Source: Chara braunii
Taxonomy: Eukaryota; Streptophyta; Charophyceae; Charales; Characeae
Direction: 5' to 3'
Length of the DNA stretch: 64,000 bases
Assembly (NCBI GenBank): GCA_003427395.1
Contig: BFEA01000165.1
Coordinates: 1,756,963 to 1,820,962, forward strand
Within the stretch, counting starts at the first letter, position 1; each line of letters opens with the position of its first letter. Of this stretch, positions 43,722-54,362 are shown one piece after another. The notes beneath the pieces were generated by a model that saw only the letters and a list, made by a program, of their open reading frames with translations, did no database searches and had not been told where the DNA came from. Made by a program: the position numbers and the translations under genes.

Positions 43722-44272
43722 TGATGGCAGGAGACCTATGCCACAACAGTAGTATAGAGAGGCGGCTTGCGCCACATCAGCAATGTAGATCAGTGGGATG
43801 CGCCAGATCAGCAATGCCTGGTGCACAGAATAAACAGCGCCAACATGCTGCCACAGTCTTGCGTCGTCGTCCACAGTACCAATGCACAGCCAGCGTCAAG
43901 CCGGCGCCAAGCCGGCACTTAGACAGTGTATCAAGACTGAATGTTGACACATTGGAGACAAGCCTTATAAAGTGTTTGACGAGGCAGTCTGGCCTCATGT
44001 CTCCTACCCACAAGTGTGCAGATTGACTCACACCCGAAGGCCTGGATTGTATATAGTTGCAGGTTTCCCCTTGGTCCTGATGCAGTCTGGATACCTGCAT
44101 GCATAGACGAACAAAACGGACAAACACAGACGGACACAAACTGGCAGACGAACAGACAAACAGACAAACAGACAAGGACCGACACAGACAGAAAACAAAC
44201 ATACAAACAGATAGTCAGACAGCCTGTTTTGTCACATCTGGACAGACTGTCTATGCGTGTGCAGACCTCGTC
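43722..44272 (+). repeat. Block that is inverted relative to segment B
   Basis: This stretch (from GCAGGAGACCTATGCCACAA to TCACATCTGGACAGACTGTC) matches the reverse complement of about 59095-59650. Its flanks are in the same orientation in A and B. It sits between the two palindromic arrays. Confidence 0.85.
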
Positions 44273-44274
44273 TG

Positions 44275-44760
44275 CGTGGCTCAGGCCACCTGTCGACATT
44301 ACTAATGTGGCACAGGCCACTTGTCTGCACTGTTGATGTGGCGCAGGCCATTTGTCTCTGCTGCTGTGGCACTGCCGCCTATCTACTGCTGATGCGACAT
44401 TGGCCATGTTGTCTGTATGCTGATGTGGCACAGGCCACAGATCCCTGCTAATGTGGCGCTGTTGCTCATTTTTACTGTCGACGTGGCATTAGCCACACCT
44501 GTCTACATGCCGACGCGGCGCAGGCCACTTGCCTATATTGCGGATCTGGCGCCGGCCATCTTGTCTACATGGCCGTTGTGGCTCATACCACTTGTATACA
44601 CTGCTCCTGTAGTGCAGACCATCAGCCTACATTGTTGATGTCGCCCTGCCACTGGTCTACATTGTTGCTGTGGCACAACCATGTTGTCTGCAGAGCTGAT
44701 GCAGCGCATGCCACTTGTCTTCAGTGCTGTTGTCGTGGCATTGGCCACGCTTTCTACATG
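44275..44760 (+). repeat. GTGGC-N4-GCCAC hairpin array (segment A)
   Basis: About a dozen units of roughly 45 bp, each with a small palindrome such as GTGGCTCAGGCCAC, GTGGCACAGGCCAC, GTGGCATTAGCCAC or CGTGGCATTGGCCACG, followed by CTGTCTACATTGCTGATG-like sequence. Confidence 0.75.
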
Positions 44761-44840
44761 CTGACTGATTGCGACTAGGAGGGAGATCGGGATTTGTGGA
44801 TGAGTGGGATCTGGTACTTATCCTGAGGTTGACGTCGCTA

Positions 44841-45179
44841 CCGTATTCTGTTGTTGTCTTCATTGTCTTTACGACAGAACAGTGCCCCGTGACACTTCTA
44901 TGTGATTAGGACTTGTCAGTCTCGTTAGCGGGTATTGTTTGATGACGTGGAGGCGAGGGGAAACCCGGAGAAGGAGTGAGTAACGTCGCGCTACTTTATA
45001 GCGGTCACTGACTGTTCTTTTCCACCTTCTCATCTGTCTGTCCCCGCTCCACTCTCTTCGTCTGTTGGTAACGAGACATTGCATTAGATATCACTTTCAC
45101 AGTAACTGAAGACATTGTGCAAATCCGAGCCTACTCATACTATGACGCCTGACGAGTATCTTCCAGTCTCGGTTTATTA
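44841..45179. other. Non-repetitive part of segment A
   Basis: Matches B at about 60130-60470. No gene recognised. A precedes it with an 87-bp stretch (about 44756-44836) absent from B. Confidence 0.5.
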
Positions 45180-45180
45180 C

Positions 45181-45241
<61 letters not shown>

Positions 45242-45610
45242 GTAATAATATGTAAGGAATATGAGTGTGAACGATATACAGAAAACCAAGTTGCGAAATC
45301 ACACAGATGTCCAAGTAGTCGGGTCCAAGCAGAGAGTACAAATGCACCAAGAAACCATCCATATAGAACAATACAATGAATTAATGAGTCATTGTTCAAC
45401 CCCTTAGGCTATACCAACATAGTATCCAGAGTCGCTCTTCTAAGTCCGGCGCCCAGTGCCCAGCCTGCTCTAGCCGACTATCCTTCCTACATCTGGTTCA
45501 CGCAACAGGCTCACTTCGACTCTCGAAGACCAATGTACGTGACTGTCAAAACCATAACCGACCTCTCTTCATGTACCAGGTACGTATCTCGCCACCCTCA
45601 ATCAGACCTT
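45180..45610 (+). repeat. AAT run plus internal module, copy 2 of 3
   Basis: (AAT)n at 45180-45242, then AAATGCACCAAGAAACCATC, CGGCGCCCAGTGCCCAGC, GAAGACCAATGTACGTGACT, ending ACCAG|GTACGTATCTC. Confidence 0.6.
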
Positions 45611-46090
45611 GATAACCCCACTTTCGCCTCCTTCCCTGAAGACCACCAGATCACCTGCATCACCCCCTAACTTCCTACCGACCACTAGTAACATCTCCTC
45701 GTTATACTGCGATCACATTCAAACTCACTTGATCACACCCACGTTCACGTGCATTTGAAAAATAATAAAAAGTTAAAAAGGCAAATAAAATAATAATAAT
45801 AAAACCATAATAATAAGTAATATTAAAGTATCAAAATAAAACAATAATTATAATGATAATACATAATAATAATGATAACTACATTAATAAAAATAATAGT
45901 AATAAATAATAGTGTATACCGGTTATCTTTCCTGTACAGTTCAGTCAACAAAGAGTGAGTCTTAGTATGTTTAAGCAAAGTCACTGCATAGCTTCGATCC
46001 TCCCCCGCTCATGTCTTTCTTCTCCCTCGTTGCGATTCTCTTCTCCTCCTCCATGCTGTTCTACTCCTTTTCGTAACCAAGATAAAGTCG
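45611..46090. other. AT-rich part of segment A
   Basis: A-rich with scattered AAT. Matched in B at 60860-61290; B lacks about 40 bp found here near 45700. No gene. Confidence 0.5.
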
Positions 46091-46122
46091 CTATGATAAT
46101 AGTAATAATAATAATGGTAGTA

Positions 46123-46159
<37 letters not shown>

Positions 46160-46490
46160 TAAAAATAATAATGCGAAGAAAACGAGTAATAGCGAATTCC
46201 ATACACATGAAACCAGAAAATCGTGACCTCAAACCAAAGGCAAAAATGCATCACGAGTCCTCACCAAATAAGAACACACAAAGAGTTCATAATTTACAAT
46301 GCTGAAATAGTCCCATCATCATCAACGAAGAACTCGAGTTGATATCCTATCTGGCGCTCGGCGCCCAGACTACATATGACAAATCATATCTAGCCTATAC
46401 TACAATCCCGCTAATGACATCAACAGCTCCCCGAAGTTCGAGAAGATCTCGACCAATGCCGTTCGCCTCAAGCACCAGGTATGTCTCTCG
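46091..46490 (+). repeat. AAT run plus internal module, copy 3 of 3
   Basis: (AAT)n at 46127-46158, then AAATGCATCACGAG, TCGGCGCCCAGACTACATAT, TCGACCAATGCC, ending CACCAG|GTATGTCTCTC. The B counterpart is cut short at ATCACGA by element E2. Confidence 0.55.
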
Positions 46491-46499
46491 TATCACTTG

Positions 46500-46589
46500 C
46501 AACCTCGATCCCCACGCACATGTTCCACGTGTACCCAACCTACCACCACGCACCTCCTCTTTATCTCGCTTCTCCCTCTCCTTCATTCT

Positions 46590-46636
<47 letters not shown>

Positions 46637-46802
46637 ACATACACATATTCACACACGCAAGCGTGGTAATGGCCCTATCCGTATTTAGCGATAGATTCAT
46701 TTGATTTTATTTTTATTTTTATTTTATTTTATATTTACTCCTTTTATCGATGGAAGTTCCATGAGATCGACTGCGAGATACACACCCACACACTCACACA
46801 CA

Positions 46803-46841
<39 letters not shown>

Positions 46842-47290
46842 GAGCAAAACCAAGCAAACAAATGCAGATGTGTATACTTCCATATTCTAGCGAAAGATTC
46901 ATTCGAATTTTTTAGTTTTTCTTGATGGAAGTGCCCTGAGACTCGTCGTGCGATTCACACGCACACACTCACACACAAGCTTACGTACACATATTCACAA
47001 TCGCACTCACACACACACGCACACACACGCACACATACACACATAACACATACACATGTACTAATGTATGTTTCCATGTTGTGGTTGTAGATTCATCCGA
47101 TTTTGCTCGTCCTATAGATGAAAGTAGCCAAGTCGTCCGTCGCTCGACCAGTACACGCGCATACACACACACACACACACAAACAACCAAAGAATCGAGA
47201 GAGGTAGTGTATATTTCCTCGTTATAGAGGTAGATTCATTCCGATTTAGCTCATCCTATGGATAAGAGTACTACGAAGTGAGTTACGGTA
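46500..47290 (+). repeat. CA-rich composite units
   Basis: (CA)n tracts at about 46594-46630, 46792-46840, 46960-47050 and 47163-47182, alternating with diverged copies of a block 'TAGCGAAAGATTCATTCGAA ... GATGGAAGT' (near 46685, 46888, 47085, 47228). Four units, no gene. Confidence 0.75.
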
Positions 47291-48421
47291 TTGAGGACTT
47301 ACCTTTTCTCGCTCTCCCCTCGTCGTTGTTGCCGTCGTCGCCGTAGTAGTCATCGTTGGGGTCACCTCTACCCCCTCAACCTGAGAACCACCTCAAGCGT
47401 GTGCAGGGAATCCCTCGTAACTCATATACAAGGTCCAAAATCCATGTCCAGATCGTCGCCCTCATCGACTGCAAAAGGAGAAGGTAACTTATATTTTCCC
47501 TTTCCTCCTCCTTCTTCTTCTTCTTCTCCTTCTTCTTCTTCTTCTTCTCCTTCTTCTTCTTCTTCTTCTTCTTCTTCTTCTTCTCCTTCTTCTTCTCCTT
47601 CTTCTTCTTCTTTTTTTTCTCCTTCTTCTTCTCCAATCCACTTCGTCTCTTTTCCCTGCGCGCCACCTTCTTCTGCGCAGTCGCCTTCCCTTCTTCCGTG
47701 TGATGCCGTCCTCCTGCCTTCACGTGATCCTTCTCTCCCTCCTGCGCCATGCCTTCCTCTTTCCGCGCATTCCACTTCTTTCTCCTGCGTGCAACCCCGT
47801 CATCTTCCTACTCCTCCGCCTCCCTTTGCGGAGTTTTTCCTTTTCCTGCTTGCCATTGCCTCGCTGCTTCCATCGCGCAATCTCTCCTCTGCTCCTCGCG
47901 AGCCATCTCTGTTGCTCGCCCGCTTATTGGACGGTTGCCTCCTGCTTTCTGACGCCTTCGCACCCACGACTTCCTCCCTCATTCCTGATATGTACTGGGC
48001 CTATCTCTTTCCATCGTGCTGCACCCTTTGCACCCTCACTCCTTCCTGCGAAATAGCCTCCTCCCCCCTTCTCTTTCTTCTTCTTACTTCTTCTTGTTGT
48101 TCTTCTTCTTTACCATTTTCTTCTTCTTCTTTTTCTTCGTCGATTCTTCTCCCCACGTGTTCGTTTTCACCACGTCGCCGTGCTCCTCTCCCTTCCACGC
48201 GAAGTGTCTCTTGTTCTTCCCGACGGAGTTTTCCTCCCGTGCACCATGCGAACTTCCTCGTAGTCATTCGGCCTCGAGACGAGCCCCTCGTCCCTCTTCC
48301 CGGTATACTGTCGAAGATCGAATATGGAGCGGGATATCGAGAAAACCTGGGGAATGAATCTACTCCTGTTCTAGCGATAAATTCGACAATTTTTCATACG
48401 AAAACGGAGGAAAATAAATAA
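47291..48421 (+). CDS. Long S/P/L-rich open frame over a TTC tract, doubtful gene
   Basis: A 376-codon frame starting at ATG 47291. Much of it is a TTC/CTT/TCC tract (47506-47640) giving serine and proline runs, with C/T-rich sequence continuing to about 48250. The opposite strand is also open over the tract (E/K runs). No domain, signal peptide or conserved motif is visible. The last 40 residues are more mixed. I think it is an artefact of pyrimidine-rich DNA and list it only because it is the longest uninterrupted frame in the window. Confidence 0.12.
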   Translation: MRTYLFSLSPRRCCRRRRSSHRWGHLYPLNLRTTSSVCRESLVTHIQGPKSMSRSSPSSTAKGEGNLYFPFPPPSSSSSPSSSSSSPSSSSSSSSSSSPSSSPSSSSFFSPSSSPIHFVSFPCAPPSSAQSPSLLPCDAVLLPSRDPSLPPAPCLPLSAHSTSFSCVQPRHLPTPPPPFAEFFLFLLAIASLLPSRNLSSAPREPSLLLARLLDGCLLLSDAFAPTTSSLIPDMYWAYLFPSCCTLCTLTPSCEIASSPLLFLLLTSSCCSSSLPFSSSSFSSSILLPTCSFSPRRRAPLPSTRSVSCSSRRSFPPVHHANFLVVIRPRDEPLVPLPGILSKIEYGAGYRENLGNESTPVLAINSTIFHTKTEENK

Positions 48422-48465
48422 ACCAAAGAAAGAAAAAAAAGAATCTAGAAAAATTATAAAGGAGA

Positions 48466-48515
48466 GAGAAATAAAAATAAAAATAAAAATAAAAATAAAA
48501 ATAAAAATAAATAAA
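48466..48515 (+). repeat. TAAAAA microsatellite
   Basis: Six-base unit repeated about seven times. Confidence 0.9.
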
Positions 48516-48559
48516 TATGAATAAGACAAAAAAATAAAATCTAACTACCTAACTACCCT

Positions 48560-48870
48560 GTCGTGTCATTTGTCGAGACAACTTCTAACCGTAACAAACC
48601 TCGAACTGGAGGTTTCGGGTTCAAGTCCCGGCCGACCGCAACCGGGGCAAAATGCAATTGAGCTCCCCGTCAAAAGAGAGCTAGCTCAGGGGTCGGTAGA
48701 CTTCGATGCTTGCATCCCCTGCATAGTAATCAACACCTAAACCTACTGAGCTAGCTCCCATTTCGAGTAGAAAGGGAGCAACTCAGGTATTTGTAGAATA
48801 TTCGGGCTCTGCCCATCTGGTGGCTTGAGCCTGTATTTGAGTCTGTGTGTGCGCATGCTGGCTGTTTGTT
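48560..48870. repeat. tRNA-like (SINE-like) relics
   Basis: 48613-48634 holds a T-arm-like sequence, CGGGTTCAAGTCCCG, with a polymerase III B-box match (GGTTCAAGTCC). 48681-48691 matches an A box (TAGCTCAGGGG), and the same bases recur inverted near 48752-48772 (GAGCTAGCTC at both sides). 48778-48860 begins GGAGCAACTCAGGTATTTG. I cannot fold a complete cloverleaf, so I call relics rather than a tRNA gene. Confidence 0.35.
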
Positions 48871-49320
48871 TGCCTGTCTGAGTGTTTGTCGGATTGAATG
48901 TGTGTGTGACCCTCCTAGGTACTTAATTGATCGGAAGGCTCGAAGGGCCGGTACTTAGCCGTGGCCACAACATTTGAGGATCGCGGTGCAAAAAACACTC
49001 AAGCGGCGGGGAAAAAGGTCCGCGACACTCGAGAGCAACGAGAAATTCTCAAGTAGCGGGTATGTCGGTAGTACGCTAAGTAGAGATAGATGTGTCGGGT
49101 ACTTCGAGGTCGAGTAGAAGACGACAAAATTTAGTATTTTTGGACGTCCTGTACCGGTAGGTAGACAAGTATCATCTTAAGTCTGAATGTGTGTCGTAGA
49201 TCTACCTGACACGACACCGACCCAGTCAACCCCTCCACCTTTTCGGTCGGAGGGTATTACTATTTATCCTAACTATTGTAGTGTGTGTCATGATAACGCG
49301 TGCTCACACTCTCGAAATTT
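48871..49320. other. No gene recognised
   Basis: GT-rich at 48840-48915, then mixed sequence. No credible frame. Confidence 0.4.
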
Positions 49321-49326
49321 TCTAAC

Positions 49327-49393
49327 CGATTTGCCCTGGCCTCAATGGCCGAGGAAATCGTTTCAAGTGTCACGCTAAAGCGTGCACACACTT
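49327..49393 (+). promoter_or_regulatory. Two adjacent hairpins
   Basis: CGATTT (49327) pairs with AAATCG (49355). Then AAGTGT plus CACGCT (49365-49376) pairs across a two-base loop with AGCGTG and ACACTT (49379-49393). Confidence 0.55.
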
Positions 49394-49454
49394 TTCATCC
49401 CAGATTGGCTCCGTCATGGTAGCCGACATCGTCGTTGTGTCAAATGCAAAAGCA

Positions 49455-49490
49455 TGGCCAAACAAATACCCGTGTAAGGGTATTTGGTCC
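49455..49490 (+). mobile_element. Possible third start of the E family (E3)
   Basis: TGGCCAAACAAATACCCGTG has the layout of the E1 and E2 starts: TG, eight bases, AATACCC, then a six-base loop and GGGTATT. The hairpin AAATACCC/GGGTATTT is perfect. I could not find its other end or a target duplication. If real, it would run toward the hairpin array at 54.4-55.4 kb. Confidence 0.35.
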
Positions 49491-50400
49491 GATAGTATTC
49501 CCAGGCCCTATCAAGCGACGTCCCCATCGCTAAGGACGTTTATCATAATCGTTTGTGCAGTTCCCATTTACATCGTTTCCAAAAATCAAATCAATTGATA
49601 AAGTATGACGAAATCCATAACACCACTGGACAAATGATACAATACAAAACAATACATGTACTTTCTCTTTCCTGTTTGAAATAGAAGGTGAATTCCTTTT
49701 CGAAATAAGGCGCATCTCTGATAAGCGGATAGCTAGTCCCTGGATTGAGATGCTGTCAAGATTCACATTGCCTCCCTTGATACATTCTACCATCGTCGGG
49801 ATTCTAACCCGAGTCTCCAACATACTGAAAGCCCCAAAAAACCAAACTCAATAACCCAATGGTGGGGATACTGGATCTGTACTACAACGGTGAAAGCTAC
49901 CAAGAAAGACAACGATCATCTTTTTCACATCTTTAACTTTCTTCCCAGATTCTCGTTGGTTGTCCGAGGGGTCATAAAATCTGCCCCGTTCGACGTGGGT
50001 CTTAACCTAAACCATATTACCGTCCCGCCCGAAGTCTGATGCGAGGGGATCGGCGGTCTTAGTCTAAATCCACCACAGTCCGGTGGATCAGGCCAGATCT
50101 GTTACCCACTGTGCTGTTATATTAACAGTGGTTCCCGTATTGGTTATGCAATAACGGGTAAATCCTCCTATCCTGGGGTTTACCCAACTTCTAGACCTGA
50201 CTCTCGACCCCTCTAGTAACCACATGAGTTGATTCCCTCATTAGGGCGGCCACCCTTCAGGTCTCAATTCTAGGCCAAAACCAGAAGGTCAGTTGTCTGG
50301 TTATACTTTATCAGCAGCCAAAGTTGGGAATTACGTCCCAACGACGCCAATTTTCCACTATAGGCTTGATAATTTAGTCCCTCAGACTGACCTCCTAGAC
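49491..50400. other. Hairpin-rich non-coding sequence
   Basis: Hairpins include ACGTCC/GGACGT (49518/49534), CTGTTA/TAACAG near 50114-50130 and CCCGTATTG/CAATAACGGG near 50135-50158. A T-arm-like sequence TCGGG-7-CCCGA lies on the minus strand at about 49796-49813. No gene. Confidence 0.4.
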
Positions 50401-50625
50401 TGGATGAACGATGTTCATTTCAATATATACCAAAAAAATTCATAGACAAAATTCTTCCCTCGTCAGGTTGCCACTTATTGGATGAACGATGTGCATCCCA
50501 ATATGTGTCAAAAACAATTTATAAAATCACCAACAAGAACAATTTTGCATCATCGTCAGGTTTCCATGTAGTGGATGAACGAGGGGCATCGTCAGGTTGC
50601 CACTCAGGGGTCGTGTCTTCCCGTC
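50401..50625 (+). repeat. Three-copy tandem repeat (about 80-95 bp)
   Basis: 'TGGATGAACGATGT(G/T)CAT' recurs near 50401 and 50478 and as TGGATGAACGAGGGGCAT at 50573. CGTCAGGTTGCCACT recurs at 50462 and 50591, with CGTCAGGTTTCCA between at 50554. Confidence 0.7.
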
Positions 50626-53600
50626 TCGATCACAGCTCGGTCAGATACATGTCCCAGGGATCTATCAAAATAAGTCAAACGAGCCGAAAACCCAAAATAA
50701 ATATAATTTTTTTGGCTTCTACAATATCATTGATACAAAGGATATCTTTTCAGAACATCAAAAATTTTAAACAATCTCATTTCGGGATCCTTTAATCTTA
50801 TCTCAGACGAACCCCATTGGGATGGTGCTTTTGCAAAATACACATATTTTACAAGAAGCTCAAAAGATGACATATCTCAAGTGTTTTTCATTGGAGGACT
50901 CATCTCTTGGTGTCCTTCCAAATAATTTTCATAACTCAGAATAAGACTCAATGTTTGAGGTCACCGTCAGCCCTTCATTTTGGGGTTAGAAAATAATCCA
51001 GATAAGAACCGACTAAATAACGTATCGTACGAATACATCTATAATACTCGTGGCCGAGTATTAATCAGAACGTACTCAAGGAGGATTAAACCTTCTTGAG
51101 ATGATCATCAAATATCAAAATATCATATCATTTCACTCAAATCACAACCAATATTGAAAAAAAACAATTCAAAAATAACTTTTACTGTACGCATTGTTTT
51201 TCCCCTGTTTTGACGGAACTTTTACAATACAAATGTAAACGACATTCTCATGGCATAAAGAAATAATATAGTGTGAATAATAAGTAATATTATAAAAAGA
51301 TGTTTGAACTGTAAAGGAAGTTCATGAAAAATCAAAACCATTCAATCATATCACTGCAGACAAACATCAACTGAAAATTTTTCTCGAACAATGAGAACAA
51401 TGGTTATAATAAAATAACACATTAACAAATATAATGAAGATATAAAAATAACAATGACATAATATTTATCTGTTCCTTTCTGCTTAACATATGTATATTG
51501 TGTCGAAAGGTGGTGTAATCATGCCAAAGAGATAACATCTCACATCCTAAGCCCCTCTTTAAGACTGAGCCTTACCACATCTCCCTCCGATTCCAATGCT
51601 GAGACCTTATCAGTTTTCTGTCAACAGAGTAGAACGACCTCATCTCACATGCTCAAGGTTGGTTAAGCCTTGACCATGAAGATGAGGGGGGTCTGCCCGA
51701 CACAAGGTTAGGCAACCACTCCTTACCGCATGGCGAACAACAACCACCTTCCCTATAGACAGCGTCCTAACAAGACCCCAAACATCTTCCTCCCCTTCGG
51801 TGATAGTATAGTCACCTCTCCTCTTCAGAAAAGGCGACAATACCTCACTATGGACCGGGAACAATGTTCCGGCGTCAGTCTCACTACCACCTACGGGACT
51901 TTTCTATACTCTCAGTAAGCTGCTCAGAAAAATATCAATCAACGTTGCATTCTTTCAAAGGACAGATTTTGCATGTCTTTCTCCCTTGAGAGAATTTCTT
52001 CTCTTCAAAGGTGGGTCATTCCATTCACCTCCAGCCCTATGCTGAACGTGGATTTCATACAGTTTTTCTATCCTTATTGAAGAAAGTTGTTCATAAGCAT
52101 TATCAGTTAGGTACAAACAATCACCAAACAATCGCTAAATATGCGTACATAACAAGTTACAAATTTCACTCAACAAAGAACAGAACATACAATGATACAT
52201 CACTTGAAACATATATTATTCATTTTCACATGCATTCATCCATACCCAGTCATATACATTCCCCATAGTGGGAATAAGCAATTTTATCACTCTTTATACA
52301 ATACTGTAATTCGAGGAGTTGGTTTTCCCTCAAGTTGATACTCTCATATTCTGATCATAATGAGTATAGCAAAGGAGATCGTTATTTAAATATATAGTCC
52401 CATGATATAATTTTCAATGCTTGACCAACTGATAAAGTTCGAGTCCATTCATATCTCTTTCAAGAATCCGATAAATCTAATCGAACTCTTTATGCATAAT
52501 TCATAAACTTAATTCATTATCATACTCTACTATATATAACCTCAAATGGATACGTATGTTTCAAATGGATAACCGAATATTACACTTGCTGTACTATTCA
52601 CCCTTAAGGCTTAATCTGTCACTAAGCGGTTGATGAAATAATTAATTTATATCTCAGAATTAAATATTATTCTAATAAACAACCCTACCAATTAAACCTC
52701 ATATCACATTGACCTAATGTCATAAACTTATTCCTCTTAACTAGTCGGCCTTTAACTGTCGAGATAACTAAACATAGTATCGCCCACTTTTATTTCATTT
52801 ACCCATTCACATCATCTCACACTAACTTTGTAATCGGTTTTCTATGGTCTCTTTACCAAACAAATCCCAAACTTGCTTTTTCGTAATCTATACCAAAGAT
52901 GAAGGCTCCTCGTACCAGAGTAGACCTGATATACATTAATCCACTGCCACCTAAATGTACCTATCAAATAAATGACTTCGCTACAATATAATGCTGGCAG
53001 TTTGACAACTTTATATATTCTTATAACTTTACTATATTCAGTAGGTTCTTAGAGGGGTATTTACTTTTAGGCAGATAATCCTCAACTCATATGTTGCACG
53101 ATACAACTTTCAGAGCTAGACCATTATCGAGAGACCGAGTCTATCATTAGGACTATATCATATCGCTCTTTAGAATTTTATATTTTTTTTAGATTTTGTG
53201 GCAATAATTAATAAGGTTAGTTCTATTTACAAACCTATGGTGAGAAAGTATGACACATGACTTGGCGAACGCACAAGGTCTTTAAGTAGTTAGCCTAACA
53301 ACTATGCACTTTCTAGGGTTCATGAGGTATTTTCGACACTCACATACATTATCCAACTCCACGAGGAAATTACCAGTATGCTTCACCTTTATTTCCTCTC
53401 ACCTTAGCAACATCATTTCTCGTTATTCGGAAGGGGTACTTTTAACGACGAGATATTGAGGAGATTCAATCCTTCTTATATTTTCTGACACTGACCTAGA
53501 TCTGAGATTCAAGCCTCATTAGAACTAGTGCTTCCGCCAGGCTAACCCAGGACAAGCAACACCCAAACCTACTATGGTTGTCTATCAGACATTTCCCCTA

Positions 53601-53905
53601 TATGGTGGGTAAGGGATAACCTTGCCTAAATAATTATAGCATAAAAAATGAAAGTTTCGACTCACCACATAGAAAAAGATCCATCGGTACGACCTACAAA
53701 TCTAAGGGTGGATCATGTACGCACGATGGTGGTTGGAACACAAGGTGGGAAAATTGAAGAAGCACAGTCAAGTATTTGCAATGAGGTAGGATGAATATGG
53801 GAGCATTATAATCTTATCATCGGATGGATACAGGAAAGCGACTCAAGCACGGTAATGAGCGGTATACTATTCCATGTAAAAAGTACTTAGTCATTTTATC
53901 AGGGG
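50626..53905. other. AT-rich sequence, no gene recognised
   Basis: Longest frames are under 90 codons and lack motifs. No tandem array, RNA gene or element end found by eye. Confidence 0.45.
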
Positions 53906-54155
53906 AGATTGTATGCTTGTGCTAGTGACCCTGATAACGTACAACCCTATACCATTCTCCTTTCTTTTCCCTTTCTTTTCTTCTTCCTTCAATCTTTCTC
54001 CTCCTCTATGAAGTCAATAAGCCTATTCGAAGATTGTATGTTTGTGTTAGCGACCCTGATAACGTACAACCCTATANCATTCTCNTTTCTCTTCCCTTTC
54101 TTTTNTTCTTCCTTCAATCTTTCTCCTCCTCTATGAAGTCAATAAGCCTATTCAG
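53906..54155 (+). other. 125-bp tandem duplication with ambiguous bases, possible assembly artefact
   Basis: Units 53906-54030 and 54031-54155 are nearly identical. The second has single Ns at 54077, 54085 and 54105 and a few substitutions. It may be two haplotypes or contig ends joined in series. Confidence 0.75.
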
Positions 54156-54362
54156 AGAATTTACTTTTCTTGATTTCTAATTTTTGCGTTTTGGCAGCAC
54201 AACACACAATTTTTTATGCATGACAGCATATGCAAAACAACATTTGTAAGCTTACAGTTAATAAGAGCTAATAAGCAGGGGTCATAATGGCACGATACAT
54301 AAGTTAATACAACACGCTTATGTGATTTAAAGATATGATGATTCGCACGCTGCTAAGCGGGA

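Larger units (their letters stand above)
40609..46490 (+). repeat. Segment A: first copy of a 5.5-kb duplicated non-coding segment
   Basis: Colinear with segment B at 56018-61472 from 'TTTTACATTTTTTTTACA' onward through 'AAAGGCAAAAATGCATCACG', apart from small indels and one inverted block. A runs on past the end of B to complete a third internal module (to about 46490). It contains hairpins (41566-41765), ATT/AAT microsatellites, a palindromic minisatellite (43378-43720), a GTGGC...GCCAC array (44275-44760), and three AAT-plus-module units. Short open frames are shared by A and B in places (for example 42849-43220 and 58367-58594) but with frame changes, so I do not call genes. Confidence 0.85.

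Noticed and set aside
43378-44760. CRISPR-like array
   Set aside because: The units are palindromic minisatellites without unique spacers, in clearly eukaryotic DNA.
47376-47775. E/K-rich minus-strand frames
   Set aside because: Complement of the TTC tract.
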